Origin: Microbacterium saperdae
Lineage (GTDB): Bacteria; Actinomycetota; Actinomycetes; Actinomycetales; Microbacteriaceae
Assembly (NCBI RefSeq): GCF_006716345.1
Contig: NZ_VFOX01000001.1
Location: 930,001-994,000, forward strand
DNA length: 64,000 nt
Reading direction: 5' to 3'
The notes under the pieces were generated by a model, which searched no databases, had not been told where the DNA came from, and saw nothing but the letters and a program-made list of their open reading frames with translations. Positions 26,579 to 34,989 of the stretch are shown one piece after another. A program made the position numbers and the translations under genes. Position 1 is the stretch's first letter; every line of letters starts with the position of its first letter.

Positions 26579-26641
26579 CGCGTCTGCTCCTCCACTCTGC
26601 CGCCGCTTGTGCGACGCTGCGGCTCCTCGCCGCTGCCAGTC

Positions 26642-26670
26642 ATCCTAATGAGAGAAATGATGCGGAGCAA
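26642..26670 (-). promoter_or_regulatory. Predicted iclR promoter
   Basis: On the minus strand TTGCTC (26670-26665) and TAGGAT (26647-26642) are separated by 17 bases, giving a leader of about 60 bases. The operator-like boxes lie just upstream, between this and the importer promoter. Confidence 0.5.
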
Positions 26671-26686
26671 CACAAATGTGGGTGTC

Positions 26687-26727
26687 TTATGCATTTTGTG
26701 GATTTCGCATCCGCATTGTGGTTGACT
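26687..26727 (+). promoter_or_regulatory. Operator-like boxes between iclR and the importer operon
   Basis: Box 1 TTATGCATTTTGTG (26687-26700) is 13/14 identical to 31714-31727 and similar to 20406-20420. Box 2 TCCGCATTGTGGTT (26710-26723) shares its first ten bases with 31682-31691. TTGACT (26722-26727) may be a -35. The conserved spacing to divergent promoters suggests IclR sites. Confidence 0.5.
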
Positions 26728-26809
26728 AAGCGCACGTCACCGCCGACGACTGCGACGACGACGTGCAGGGCCCCACGCGGGGTCTTCCCTTATTCGGAAA
26801 GTGAATGCA

Positions 26810-27742
26810 ATGCCACAAGCCACCCTTGAGCGGCCTGCGATTCGCGAGCAGGTCGAGCAACGCTCCGGGCGTCGTTCCACGCTGGGTGCGAAGGATCGCA
26901 CCTTCGGATTCATGATCGCACTTCCCGCGGTCCTGTTGTTCCTCGTGATCGCGATCTTCCCCCTCGTGTCGAGCATCGGAACGAGCCTCTACGACCAATC
27001 GCTGCTGCGTCCGGAGCGCACGTTCGTCGGCTTCGACAACTACGTGGCGATCTGGGACGAGTTCTTCGCACGCCTGGGCACCACCCTCGTGTTCGCCTCG
27101 CTCTCGACGGTCTTCCCGCTCGTGCTCGGCGTCGCCCTCGCCCTCCTGCTCAATGCGCGCATGCGGGGACGCAACATCCTGCGGGGCGCGCTGATGCTGC
27201 CCTGGCTCCTCCCCGGCGTCGTCGTCTCCTTCCTGTGGGCCTGGATCTTCAACGACAGCTACGGCGTCGTCAACCATGTGCTCTCCACGTTCGGGCTCCC
27301 GGAGGTCAGCATGCTGGGTCAGCCCGTCGGTGCGATGGCCGCCGTCGTCATCGCCAAGACCTGGCACTCGTTCCCCTGGATCATGGTCGTCGCGCTCGCG
27401 GTGCTCCAGACCCTGCCCAGCGAGCAGATCGAGGCGGCGACCATCGACGGTGCGACCAGGGCCCAGCGCTTCCGCTACATCTCCCTCCCGCACATCGCCG
27501 GCCCGGTCACGCTCGTGGCGGTGCTCGAGTTCATCTACAACTTCGGCAACTTCGACACGATCTTCGTCATGACCGGCGGAGGACCGGGCAACTCGACCAC
27601 CACGCTCGCGGTCAGCCTGTACCACCTCGCGTTCGGCAGCTACGAGCTCGGCAAGGCCTCCGCGATGGGCGCCCTCTGGCTCGTCCTGCTTGCGATCATC
27701 TCGAGCGGCTACCTGCTCCTCAACCGACGACTGGAGAAGTGA
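26810..27742 (+). CDS. Carbohydrate ABC transporter permease (CUT1, MalF-like)
   Basis: 310 residues from the ATG at 26810, with GGAAAG eight bases before it; the GTG at 26801 is a weaker choice. Six membrane helices and the coupling motif EAATIDGATRAQRF mark a MalF/UgpA-type permease. Its TGA overlaps the next permease's ATG. Together with that permease and the lipoprotein it should import an oligosaccharide or sugar. No ATPase gene is in the operon, so a shared MsiK-type ATPase elsewhere is implied. Confidence 0.9.
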   Translation: MPQATLERPAIREQVEQRSGRRSTLGAKDRTFGFMIALPAVLLFLVIAIFPLVSSIGTSLYDQSLLRPERTFVGFDNYVAIWDEFFARLGTTLVFASLSTVFPLVLGVALALLLNARMRGRNILRGALMLPWLLPGVVVSFLWAWIFNDSYGVVNHVLSTFGLPEVSMLGQPVGAMAAVVIAKTWHSFPWIMVVALAVLQTLPSEQIEAATIDGATRAQRFRYISLPHIAGPVTLVAVLEFIYNFGNFDTIFVMTGGGPGNSTTTLAVSLYHLAFGSYELGKASAMGALWLVLLAIISSGYLLLNRRLEK

Positions 27743-28599
27743 TGCGCCGTTCGCGCGACATCGGCGAGTCGATCATCCGCCCGCATCTGTCCATCCCCGG
27801 CCGTGTCCTGCTCCTGCTGCTGGCGCTCTTCGGTCTGCTCCCCATCTACTGGCTGACCGCGACCGCCTTCACCAAGAAGGAGGACGTCTTCGCCCTCGAT
27901 CGCCCGTTCTTCCCGGTCGACCCGACCATCGAGAACTTCGTCGGGTTCTTCCAGAACGACGCGCTGCTCAGGAATCTCCTCAACAGCGTGATCGTCTCGA
28001 CGGGCACCGCGGTGCTCGCCGTGCTGGTCGGAGGGCTCATGGCCTACTCGCTGTCGAAGTTCCGCTACCGCGGACGCAACGCGATCATGTTCATGTTCCT
28101 GATCGGGCAGCTGATCCCCGGGGCGCTGCTGCTCATCTCCCTGTACCTGATGCTGAGCTCCGCCGGACTGCTCTACACCTACACGGCGCTGATCATCTCG
28201 TTCACGACGTTCACGCTGCCGCTCGCGGTGTTCCTGCTGAAGGGCATCATCGACGCCCTCCCCGATGACATCCTCGAGGCGGCGAAGGTCGACGGACTCT
28301 CGCGCACAGGGACGATGTTCCGCATCGTGTTCCCGCTCGTGGTGCCCGGTCTCATCACGGCAGGGATGTTCGCGTTCATGCGCGGCTGGAGCGACCTGCT
28401 CTTCGCACTGACGCTCGCCGGACCAGACAAGCAGACGCTTCCGGCCGGCCTCACCCAGGCGTTCATCCGCGAAGGCACGGCCGACTGGCCGGCGCTCATG
28501 GCAGCCTCGCTGATCACGTCCTTGCCGCTCGTCATCATCTTCATCCTCCTGCAGCGCTACTTCGTCTCCGGCCTCGCCGCCGGAGCCGTCAAGGGGTAG
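27742..28599 (+). CDS. Carbohydrate ABC transporter permease (CUT1, MalG-like)
   Basis: 285 residues, six membrane helices and the coupling motif EAAKVDGLSRTGTM. It overlaps the preceding permease by one base. MalG/UgpE-type partner of the same importer. Confidence 0.9.
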   Translation: MRRSRDIGESIIRPHLSIPGRVLLLLLALFGLLPIYWLTATAFTKKEDVFALDRPFFPVDPTIENFVGFFQNDALLRNLLNSVIVSTGTAVLAVLVGGLMAYSLSKFRYRGRNAIMFMFLIGQLIPGALLLISLYLMLSSAGLLYTYTALIISFTTFTLPLAVFLLKGIIDALPDDILEAAKVDGLSRTGTMFRIVFPLVVPGLITAGMFAFMRGWSDLLFALTLAGPDKQTLPAGLTQAFIREGTADWPALMAASLITSLPLVIIFILLQRYFVSGLAAGAVKG

Positions 28600-28649
28600 C
28601 GATGCGCCGCCCGAATGCACGTACCCCACATCACGAAGGAGCAGTCTCC

Positions 28650-29963
28650 ATGAACCTCTCGAACTCGCAGCTGAGTCGCCGGGCCTTCCTCGGCGGCGGC
28701 AGCGCCCTGGCCGCGTTCGGCCTGCTCGCCCTCACCGGTTGCGCCACGCCGACCGCGACAGGCGTCGGCACCGGTGCCGGCGTGAACGCCGCGACCAAGG
28801 CCAAGACCATCAACTTCTACGGCAACTCGCTCGGCGAGGAGGCGCTGAAGTCCGCCTGGCAGGGGATCCTTGACGGGTTCTCGAAGGAGGCGGGGGTGAA
28901 GGTCGCCCCCGTCATCTACCCCTACGACCAGGCCGCCACGCAGCTCGCCCTCACCGGGCGCTCCGGCAAGCTCCTCGGCGTCGGACAGTCCGGCGGATGG
29001 CAGGTGCTCACGCCCATGGACGTGCTGGCCGACCTCACCGATCTCGCGAAGGGGCTGGGCATCCCGCAGGGCGTGCTCGACTCGTACACGATGGACGGCA
29101 AGCTGCTGGTGCTCCCGCTGACGGCGGCCGGTATCGGCATGATCACGAACGGCGAGATCGCCCAGAGCGTCGGCATCAAATCGGGCATGAGCGTGGAGCA
29201 GTTCGCCACGGCGCTCGAGAAGATCAAGAAGCAGGACTCCTCGCTGATCCCGTACGCCGCGGTCACGAAGAACCCCGACCTCAAGGACGCTGTGCACTGG
29301 ATGTGGGGCTTCGGCAGCGACGTCGTCACGGACGATTTCACCTGCACCATCGGTGACGCGGAGAGCGTCAAGGCCATCACCTGGTACAAGTCGCTGCAGG
29401 ACGCGGGGCTGACGCAGACGAACGTGGCCCGCAGCGATGCGCGCATCCTGTTCGCGAGCGGCCGCGCCGCGATCTACGATGACGCACCTCTCGCCTCGAC
29501 CTTCGTGAAGACGAACGGTGCCGCGCAGAACATCATCGACAACATCGGTGCGATCTCGCGGCCGACCTCCGGTGGCAAGGACTCGTTCAACCGGGCATGG
29601 GGCAGCGGTCTGTTCGCGAGTGCCGGCGAGGGCGAGCTCACGAGTCGCGAGTTCATCTCGTACGCCGCGACCAACGTCGAGGCCGCGACGGCGCTCTACG
29701 AGAACTCCGCCGTCGCTCCGGCCGCCAAGAGCGTGGCCGACCAGATCCCCGCGCTCGCCGCCGACAAGTTCCAGCAGGCGTTCCGCACCGAGGTCTCGGA
29801 GCACGCTCGCGGTGCCGCGTGGGACCGTGTGGCCGTCACGGCGCAGATCGACGCCGCGATCGGTGGCGGTGTCGCCACGATCCTCGCGGGTCAGGTCGAC
29901 GTGCAGGCGGGCCTCAATGCGCTGAAGAAGGAAGTCCAGGGGCTGCTCGACTCGAACACCTGA
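28650..29963 (+). CDS. Extracellular solute-binding lipoprotein for the sugar importer
   Basis: 437 residues from the ATG at 28650 (SD AAGGAG); the frame's earlier ATG at 28602 lacks one. The N-terminus combines a twin-arginine motif (SRRAFLG, residues 9-15) with a lipobox LTGC (Cys31), so it may be a Tat-exported lipoprotein. The rest is a family 1 sugar-binding fold (NFYGNSLGEEALKSAW, NRAWGSGLFASAG). It confers the importer's specificity, which cannot be read from sequence. A strong terminator follows. Confidence 0.9.
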   Translation: MNLSNSQLSRRAFLGGGSALAAFGLLALTGCATPTATGVGTGAGVNAATKAKTINFYGNSLGEEALKSAWQGILDGFSKEAGVKVAPVIYPYDQAATQLALTGRSGKLLGVGQSGGWQVLTPMDVLADLTDLAKGLGIPQGVLDSYTMDGKLLVLPLTAAGIGMITNGEIAQSVGIKSGMSVEQFATALEKIKKQDSSLIPYAAVTKNPDLKDAVHWMWGFGSDVVTDDFTCTIGDAESVKAITWYKSLQDAGLTQTNVARSDARILFASGRAAIYDDAPLASTFVKTNGAAQNIIDNIGAISRPTSGGKDSFNRAWGSGLFASAGEGELTSREFISYAATNVEAATALYENSAVAPAAKSVADQIPALAADKFQQAFRTEVSEHARGAAWDRVAVTAQIDAAIGGGVATILAGQVDVQAGLNALKKEVQGLLDSNT

Positions 29964-29968
29964 GTTCC

Positions 29969-30020
29969 TGACACACGAAGAAGGCCGCGTCCCTCTGGGC
30001 GCGGCCTTCTTCGTGTGTCA
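29969..30020. terminator. Bidirectional terminator, 21-bp perfect stem
   Basis: Arms 29969-29989 and 30000-30020 (TGACACACGAAGAAGGCCGC...) are exact reverse complements around a 10-base loop. The right arm contains CTTCTTCGTGTG. It ends both the importer operon and the convergent SDR transcript. Confidence 0.92.
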
Positions 30021-30030
30021 GCGACCGAGG

Positions 30031-30750
30031 TCAGAGCCAGCGCTCGCGCAGCACGGGTTTGAGCCAGGCGGCGGGTGAGGAGATCGACAGGCCGCCGTCC
30101 ACCGCGAGGGAGGTGCCGGTGACGAACGATGCGGCGTCCGAGGCGAGGAACGCCACGACCGCGGCGACCTCTTCCGGGCGGCCGATCCGACCGAGCGGGT
30201 ACCCCTCGGTCTCGCCGGTGTCGCTCGCGGAGATGCTGCCGGGCTGTACGGCGTTCACCCGGATGCCACGGGGGCCGTAGTCGAGCGCGAGCTGGCGCAC
30301 GAGGCCCTCGACGCCTGCCTTGGCGGCCGCGTAGGCGGCGAGGGCGGGGGCAGCGAGCGTCGCATTTACCGAGGTGACGGCGACGATCGAGGAGCCGGGC
30401 GCGAGGTGGGGGAGTGCGGCACGCGCCACGAAGAACGCCGAGTCCAGCGTGGCACCGAAGGCGCCGCGCCAGTCGTCGTCGCTCGTCGCATCGGCGCGCG
30501 CGATCGGCATCCGACCGGCTGCGAGGACCACCACGTCGATGCTGCCGAGGGTCTGCCGCGCGTCGGCCACCGTGAGCTCGGCGGTCTCGGGCATGCTGCA
30601 GTCGGCGGTGACGTACTTCGTGAACACCGCGTCCGTGCACTCCTCGATCCCGACGCCGACGACCGAGTCACCACCGTCGACGAAGGCGCGGGCGATCGCG
30701 ATGCCGATATCGGAACTGCCGCCGATCAGCAGCACACCGCGGCCGGTCAC
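30031..30750 (-). CDS. Short-chain dehydrogenase/reductase
   Basis: 239 residues from a GTG at 30750 whose GTGA overlaps the DapA-family stop (translational coupling). A Rossmann start LIGGSSDIGIAIA replaces the common TGxxxGIG, and the catalytic Ser (VTSVNATLA), Tyr and Lys (YAAAKAG) are present, as is NAVQPG. In sugar-acid loci SDR enzymes oxidise the aldose or a 2-keto-3-deoxy acid. Either role fits here. Confidence 0.86.
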   Translation of the reverse strand: MTGRGVLLIGGSSDIGIAIARAFVDGGDSVVGVGIEECTDAVFTKYVTADCSMPETAELTVADARQTLGSIDVVVLAAGRMPIARADATSDDDWRGAFGATLDSAFFVARAALPHLAPGSSIVAVTSVNATLAAPALAAYAAAKAGVEGLVRQLALDYGPRGIRVNAVQPGSISASDTGETEGYPLGRIGRPEEVAAVVAFLASDAASFVTGTSLAVDGGLSISSPAAWLKPVLRERWL

Positions 30751-31664
30751 ACGCGCACCGCGACCGGGAGCGGCGGGAGGGCGAGCTCGTCGAGGACCAC
30801 GTGCACGGCGGCACGGCTGCCGGCGTCGAGGCCGGCAGCGGGGTAGCGGACGGTGGCGTGCTCGATGATGCCGCGCGCGACCAGGATCTCCTTGTGCACC
30901 GCCCACGCGATGCCACCCTGCAGTCCGATCAGCACGAGAGGGAGCATACGACGGAACGCGGCGCGCGCATCGTCGACGCGCCCCGCGACGAAGTCCGCGA
31001 GCACGGGGCCGAGCAGGTCGGGGAACTCGCACGCCGGCATGGTGCCCACGGCACCCCGCGCGTACTCCTCGAGGCAGAACTGGGCATTCTGCCCGCCGAG
31101 AACGGCGAACGCCGGATCGGTGATCGCGTCCACCACGGCGCCCACCTTCGGGGCCGTGGGTGGGGACTCGACCTTGACCGAGTCGACGCCGTCGAGGAGG
31201 GCGAGCTCGGCGATGAGCGCGGGGGTCATGGCGACACCGGTGACGCCGGGAGCGTCCTGGACCATCACCGACAGGGAGGTGGCGTCGGCGACATCTCCGT
31301 AGAAGTCGATCAATGATGCGGCCGGAGGCTTCACCATGAACGGGGGGAGGACCATGAGTGCGTCCGCGCCGCCGTCCTGCGCGAGCAGCGCCTGCTCGAT
31401 CGACGTGGCCGTCGAGGTGCCGTTGACGCCGGCGATGACGGGCACGTGGCCGTCGACCACCTCCACCACGTCATCGAGGATCATCCTGCGCTCCTCGGTG
31501 GTGAGGGCGAATCCCTCGCTCGCCATCCCGAAGACGGCCACGCCGTCCACGCCGGAGGCGAGCTCGAACTCGACCAGTCGGCGAAGTCCCGCACGGTCGA
31601 GGGCCCCCGTACTGTCGAAGGGGGTCGCCAGAATCGGCATCAGGCCGTGGAGTTTCAGAGCCAT
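30747..31664 (-). CDS. DapA/NAL-family lyase, probably 2-keto-3-deoxy-sugar-acid aldolase or dehydratase
   Basis: 305 residues. A TIM barrel with Schiff-base Lys164 (SVKVESPP) and a GMASEG loop in place of GTTGE. The Tyr that DapA uses as proton relay (in YNVP) is Gln136 here (VQDAP), and the PYYN motif reads PPFM, so this is not a lysine-pathway DapA. In this context a keto-deoxy acid substrate is likely. SD AGGGAAAG before the ATG at 31664. It is first in a two-gene operon with the SDR and divergent from the lactonase. Confidence 0.85.
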   Translation of the reverse strand: MALKLHGLMPILATPFDSTGALDRAGLRRLVEFELASGVDGVAVFGMASEGFALTTEERRMILDDVVEVVDGHVPVIAGVNGTSTATSIEQALLAQDGGADALMVLPPFMVKPPAASLIDFYGDVADATSLSVMVQDAPGVTGVAMTPALIAELALLDGVDSVKVESPPTAPKVGAVVDAITDPAFAVLGGQNAQFCLEEYARGAVGTMPACEFPDLLGPVLADFVAGRVDDARAAFRRMLPLVLIGLQGGIAWAVHKEILVARGIIEHATVRYPAAGLDAGSRAAVHVVLDELALPPLPVAVRV

Positions 31665-31681
31665 GGGCTACTTTCCCTGCT

Positions 31682-31752
31682 TCCGCATTGTCGGTTCGCA
31701 TTTCTCGCAAGTGTTATGCATATTGTGAGATAGTCTGCCACATAACGGTTAT
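31682..31752. promoter_or_regulatory. Operator cluster between the DapA-family and SMP-30 genes
   Basis: TCCGCATTGTCGGTT (31682-31696) and TTATGCATATTGTG (31714-31727) match the pair at 26687-26723. An 11-base perfect palindrome ATAAC-G-GTTAT (31742-31752) follows. They lie in the 113-base divergent gap and suit common control with the importer. Confidence 0.5.
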
Positions 31753-31777
31753 CCGCTACCACTGAAAGCTGTCAACG

Positions 31778-32701
31778 ATGTCGCGTTCCTCGCTCTCACG
31801 CACCGTCGAGATCCTCTCCGATGCGCGCTACGTCCAAGCGGAGTCCCCGCGCTGGGACGGACGCGACGGGACGCTCGCGTGGATCGATATGGCGACAGGC
31901 GCGTTCCACCGGGGTCGGTTCGCAGACGGCCGGGTCGTCCCCGAGGCGGCGGTCGTCGTCGGCGCCCAAATCGGCGCGCCGGTGCCGCTCGTCGCCGAAG
32001 GAGCGGGATGGGCGGTCGCCGTCGACCAGGGGCTTGTGCATGTGAGCGACGCCGGTACGGTCTCTCCGCTCGCGACCGACGTCGCCCGCACAGGTGACTA
32101 CATGAACGACGGCGGGGCGGATCCGTTCGGCCGCTTCTGGGTGGGCAGCCAGGCGATGCCCCGCGATCCGCACTGCTCCCTGTGGAGCTTCGACTCCCGG
32201 GGAGTGCCGACCGAGAGGCTGAGCGGAGTGACCGTGTCCAACGGGCTGTCCTTCGATCGCAGCGGCTCCACCCTCTACTACATCGACACGCTGCCGCACC
32301 GGAGCATCGAGGCCTTCGATGTCGCGCCGGACGGTCGGCTCTCGAATCGTCGCACGGTGTGCCGGGTCGATGGCGGCAATCCCGACGGCATGACGATCGA
32401 TCAGGAGGGCCTGCTCTGGGTGGCCGTCTGGGATGCCGGGGAGGTGCGCCGGTACTCTCCCGACGGTGCGCTCGTGGAGACCATCGCGCTCCCGGCGACC
32501 CGCCCGACGGCCGTCGCCCTGGTCGACCGACTGCTGGTGGTCACGACGGCGAGCGTCGGGCTCGCGCACCCCGCCGAAGCGGACGGCGCGCTGCTGGGCG
32601 TGGAGGTCGAGGTCGGCGGGTCTCCGGCTCTGCCCTGGGCCGGTACGCCTCCCACCACGGATACGGCCCACTCCGCGGCGGCCGGCGAGGTGGCGCGATG
32701 A
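31778..32701 (+). CDS. SMP-30/gluconolactonase-family lactonase
   Basis: 307 residues, a six-bladed beta-propeller. Metal-site residues are visible: Glu in AESPRWDG, Asn in GDYMNDGGADPFG, Asn in VSNGLSFD and Asp in GNPDGMTID. It should hydrolyse an aldono-lactone to the acid that the enolase-superfamily enzyme dehydrates. SD is weak (GAAAG). The stop overlaps the aldolase start (ATGA), so the two are co-translated. Confidence 0.87.
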   Translation: MSRSSLSRTVEILSDARYVQAESPRWDGRDGTLAWIDMATGAFHRGRFADGRVVPEAAVVVGAQIGAPVPLVAEGAGWAVAVDQGLVHVSDAGTVSPLATDVARTGDYMNDGGADPFGRFWVGSQAMPRDPHCSLWSFDSRGVPTERLSGVTVSNGLSFDRSGSTLYYIDTLPHRSIEAFDVAPDGRLSNRRTVCRVDGGNPDGMTIDQEGLLWVAVWDAGEVRRYSPDGALVETIALPATRPTAVALVDRLLVVTTASVGLAHPAEADGALLGVEVEVGGSPALPWAGTPPTTDTAHSAAAGEVAR

Positions 32702-33342
32702 GCACGGTGGACAACACGCAGCTCCAGCTCCGCCTGGCGTCGAGCAGGATCGTCGCCATCCTCCGTGGGACGGACGTCGATGCCACGGTCGCCGCCGCAC
32801 GCACGCTGCTGGACGTCGGCATCCTGACCCTCGAGATCACCCTGACCCTGCGTGATGCGGAGGAGGCGATCGCACAGCTGGTGCAGGACGCGCCCGCTGA
32901 CGCGCTGATCGGGGCGGGTACCGTGCTCGACGAGGGCGACGTCGATCGGGCCGTCTCCGCGGGCGCGCAGTTCCTGGTCACTCCCACCCTCAACGACTCC
33001 GTCCCCTACGCCGTGGCGCAGAGCATCGGCATCCTTCCGGGCGTCTACACGCCCACCGAGATCCAGCGCGGCCACGATCTGGGCAGCGCAGCCGTGAAGC
33101 TGTTCCCGGCTGCGACCCTGGGGGCGGGGTTCATCCGCGCGGTGCGCGACCCCTTCCCCGGTGCGCGGATCATCCCGGTCGGAGGAGTGACCGCCGCCAC
33201 CGTCGGCGACTACCTCGCGGCGGGGGCCTTCGGCGTCGGAGTCGGCGGCCCGCTCGTCGGCGATGCGGCCTCACCGGGCGGAGACCTCGACGCGCTGGCG
33301 GTGCGTGCGCGGTCGTTCCTCGACGCGCTGCGGGTCGACTGA
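32698..33342 (+). CDS. KDPG/KHG-type aldolase (Eda family)
   Basis: 214 residues. Glu46 (LEITLTL) and Schiff-base Lys134 (VKLFPA) are the catalytic residues, with PTLND and PVGGV phosphate-site elements. It splits 2-keto-3-deoxy-6-phosphogluconate or its galactonate analogue to pyruvate and glyceraldehyde 3-phosphate. No 2-keto-3-deoxy-acid kinase is in the locus, so either one is supplied elsewhere or the substrate is unphosphorylated. Confidence 0.88.
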   Translation: MSTVDNTQLQLRLASSRIVAILRGTDVDATVAAARTLLDVGILTLEITLTLRDAEEAIAQLVQDAPADALIGAGTVLDEGDVDRAVSAGAQFLVTPTLNDSVPYAVAQSIGILPGVYTPTEIQRGHDLGSAAVKLFPAATLGAGFIRAVRDPFPGARIIPVGGVTAATVGDYLAAGAFGVGVGGPLVGDAASPGGDLDALAVRARSFLDALRVD

Positions 33343-33452
33343 CCGGCAGCGTCATGCGTCCATAGCCTTCTCATCATCCGTCCCTCGAATCCGCATAGCG
33401 CTGCTCCTTAACGTCGATCTCGCCCCGCGATGTCCGCGGCAGAAGGAGAGAG

Positions 33453-34937
33453 ATGTACGGAACATATCTGCGGCGCGAACTCGCCGGCCGCAAGAAGCAG
33501 ACCATGATCGTCGCGATCGGATTGGCGATCGCGATCGCACTCGTGATCATCGTGAACGCGCTCACGGCCGGCGTACGGGATGCCCAGGCGCAGGCCCTGG
33601 AGTCCGTGTACGGCGTCGGCACCGACCTCACCGTCACGGGTGCCGCGACGGAACCCGGTGAGGGCGGCGGGCCGCGATTCGAGTTCGACGCGGAATCCGG
33701 TGAGACGGACGGTGACACCACGACGCTCAACCAGTCCCGGCTGAGCACCGATGTCATGCGCGGCACCCTGGACGCCTCGGTGCTCGACACGGTCGCCTCC
33801 ACCGACGGGGTGGCAGGGGCGACCGGTGCGTTGAGCCTCACGAACTCCACGTTCTCCGGCGAGCTCCCCAGCGGTGGCTTCGGCCCGCAGGACGGCGGAG
33901 ACGGGGGAGAGGGCGCGCCCGCAGAGGGCCAGGCACCCCCGGCGGGAGGAGCGGATGGTGCGGGCGGAGGCGCCTTCGGCGTCGATTCGTTCTCGGTGCT
34001 CGGCATCGACCCCGCAGCGACCGCCGTCGGCCCGCTCGCATCCGTCGAGGTCAGCGACGGACGCGCTTTCGACGGCGATGACAGCGGAGCTCTCGTCGCC
34101 CTCGTCGACAGCACCTACGCCACCACGAACGAGATCGCCGTCGGAGACACCATCGACGTCGCCGGCTCCGATGTCGAGGTCGTCGGCATCCTCTCCTCCA
34201 CGTCGGATGCCGCCGACACGGCCGCGAACGTCTACCTCCCGCTCGACACGGCACAGCAGCTCGCCGGCGTCGACGATGTCATCTCCACCGTCTACGTGCA
34301 GGCGGACTCGGCCGCATCGATCGATTCCGTGCAGGCGGTGCTCGCCGATGAACTGCCGGATGCGACCATCACCTCCCAGGCGGAACTGGCCTCCAGCGTC
34401 TCCGGTTCCCTCTCCAGTGCGACCTCGCTCATCACGAACCTCGGCACCTGGCTCTCGATCATCGTGCTCGCCGTCGCGGTGCTCCTGTCGGTGCTGCTCA
34501 CCCTGTCCGGCGTCGGACGACGCACGCGCGAGTTCGGCACACTCAAGGCGATCGGCTGGTCGAACGGCCGCGTCGTGCGACAGGTGGCCGGGGAATCCAT
34601 GGTGCAGGGCCTGATCGGCGGCGCCGTCGGACTCGTGCTCGGCATCGCGGGCATCGTCGCGATCAACATCATCCGCCCGACGGTCGCCGCGACGACCGCG
34701 AGCGCAGGACAGGGCGGCCCAGGAGGCATGGGTGGCGGACCCACCGGCGGAGGTGCCGGGGGCCCGATGTTCCAGTCGACCCAGGCGGCAGACATCGTGC
34801 TGCAGGCACCGTTCACCCCCTGGGTGCTGGTGGCGGCCGTCGGGCTCGCCGTGCTCGGCGGACTGATCGCCGGGGCGTTCGGCGGATGGCGCGCGGCGCG
34901 ACTCAGCCCGGCCGAGGCGCTCCGCTCCGTGGCCTGA
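33453..34937 (+). CDS. ABC transporter permease, FtsX/MacB type
   Basis: 494 residues. TM1 near 18-40, then a long extracytoplasmic MacB-like domain with an acidic, Gly-rich insert (about 130-180), then three C-terminal helices with the FtsX domain motif FGTLKAIGWS. SD AAGGAGAGAG. With the ATPase 52 bases downstream it forms a MacB-like mechanotransmission or efflux system. No MacA-like adaptor gene is adjacent. The cargo is unknown. Confidence 0.86.
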   Translation: MYGTYLRRELAGRKKQTMIVAIGLAIAIALVIIVNALTAGVRDAQAQALESVYGVGTDLTVTGAATEPGEGGGPRFEFDAESGETDGDTTTLNQSRLSTDVMRGTLDASVLDTVASTDGVAGATGALSLTNSTFSGELPSGGFGPQDGGDGGEGAPAEGQAPPAGGADGAGGGAFGVDSFSVLGIDPAATAVGPLASVEVSDGRAFDGDDSGALVALVDSTYATTNEIAVGDTIDVAGSDVEVVGILSSTSDAADTAANVYLPLDTAQQLAGVDDVISTVYVQADSAASIDSVQAVLADELPDATITSQAELASSVSGSLSSATSLITNLGTWLSIIVLAVAVLLSVLLTLSGVGRRTREFGTLKAIGWSNGRVVRQVAGESMVQGLIGGAVGLVLGIAGIVAINIIRPTVAATTASAGQGGPGGMGGGPTGGGAGGPMFQSTQAADIVLQAPFTPWVLVAAVGLAVLGGLIAGAFGGWRAARLSPAEALRSVA

Positions 34938-34989
34938 ACATCGCGGACCACGCTCGACACTTCAGACACTCGAATCCAAGGAGACAGAC

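Noticed and set aside
28602..28649. ATG at 28602 as the start of the sugar-binding lipoprotein
   Set aside because: It would bury the Tat/lipobox signal, and it lacks an SD while 28650 has one.
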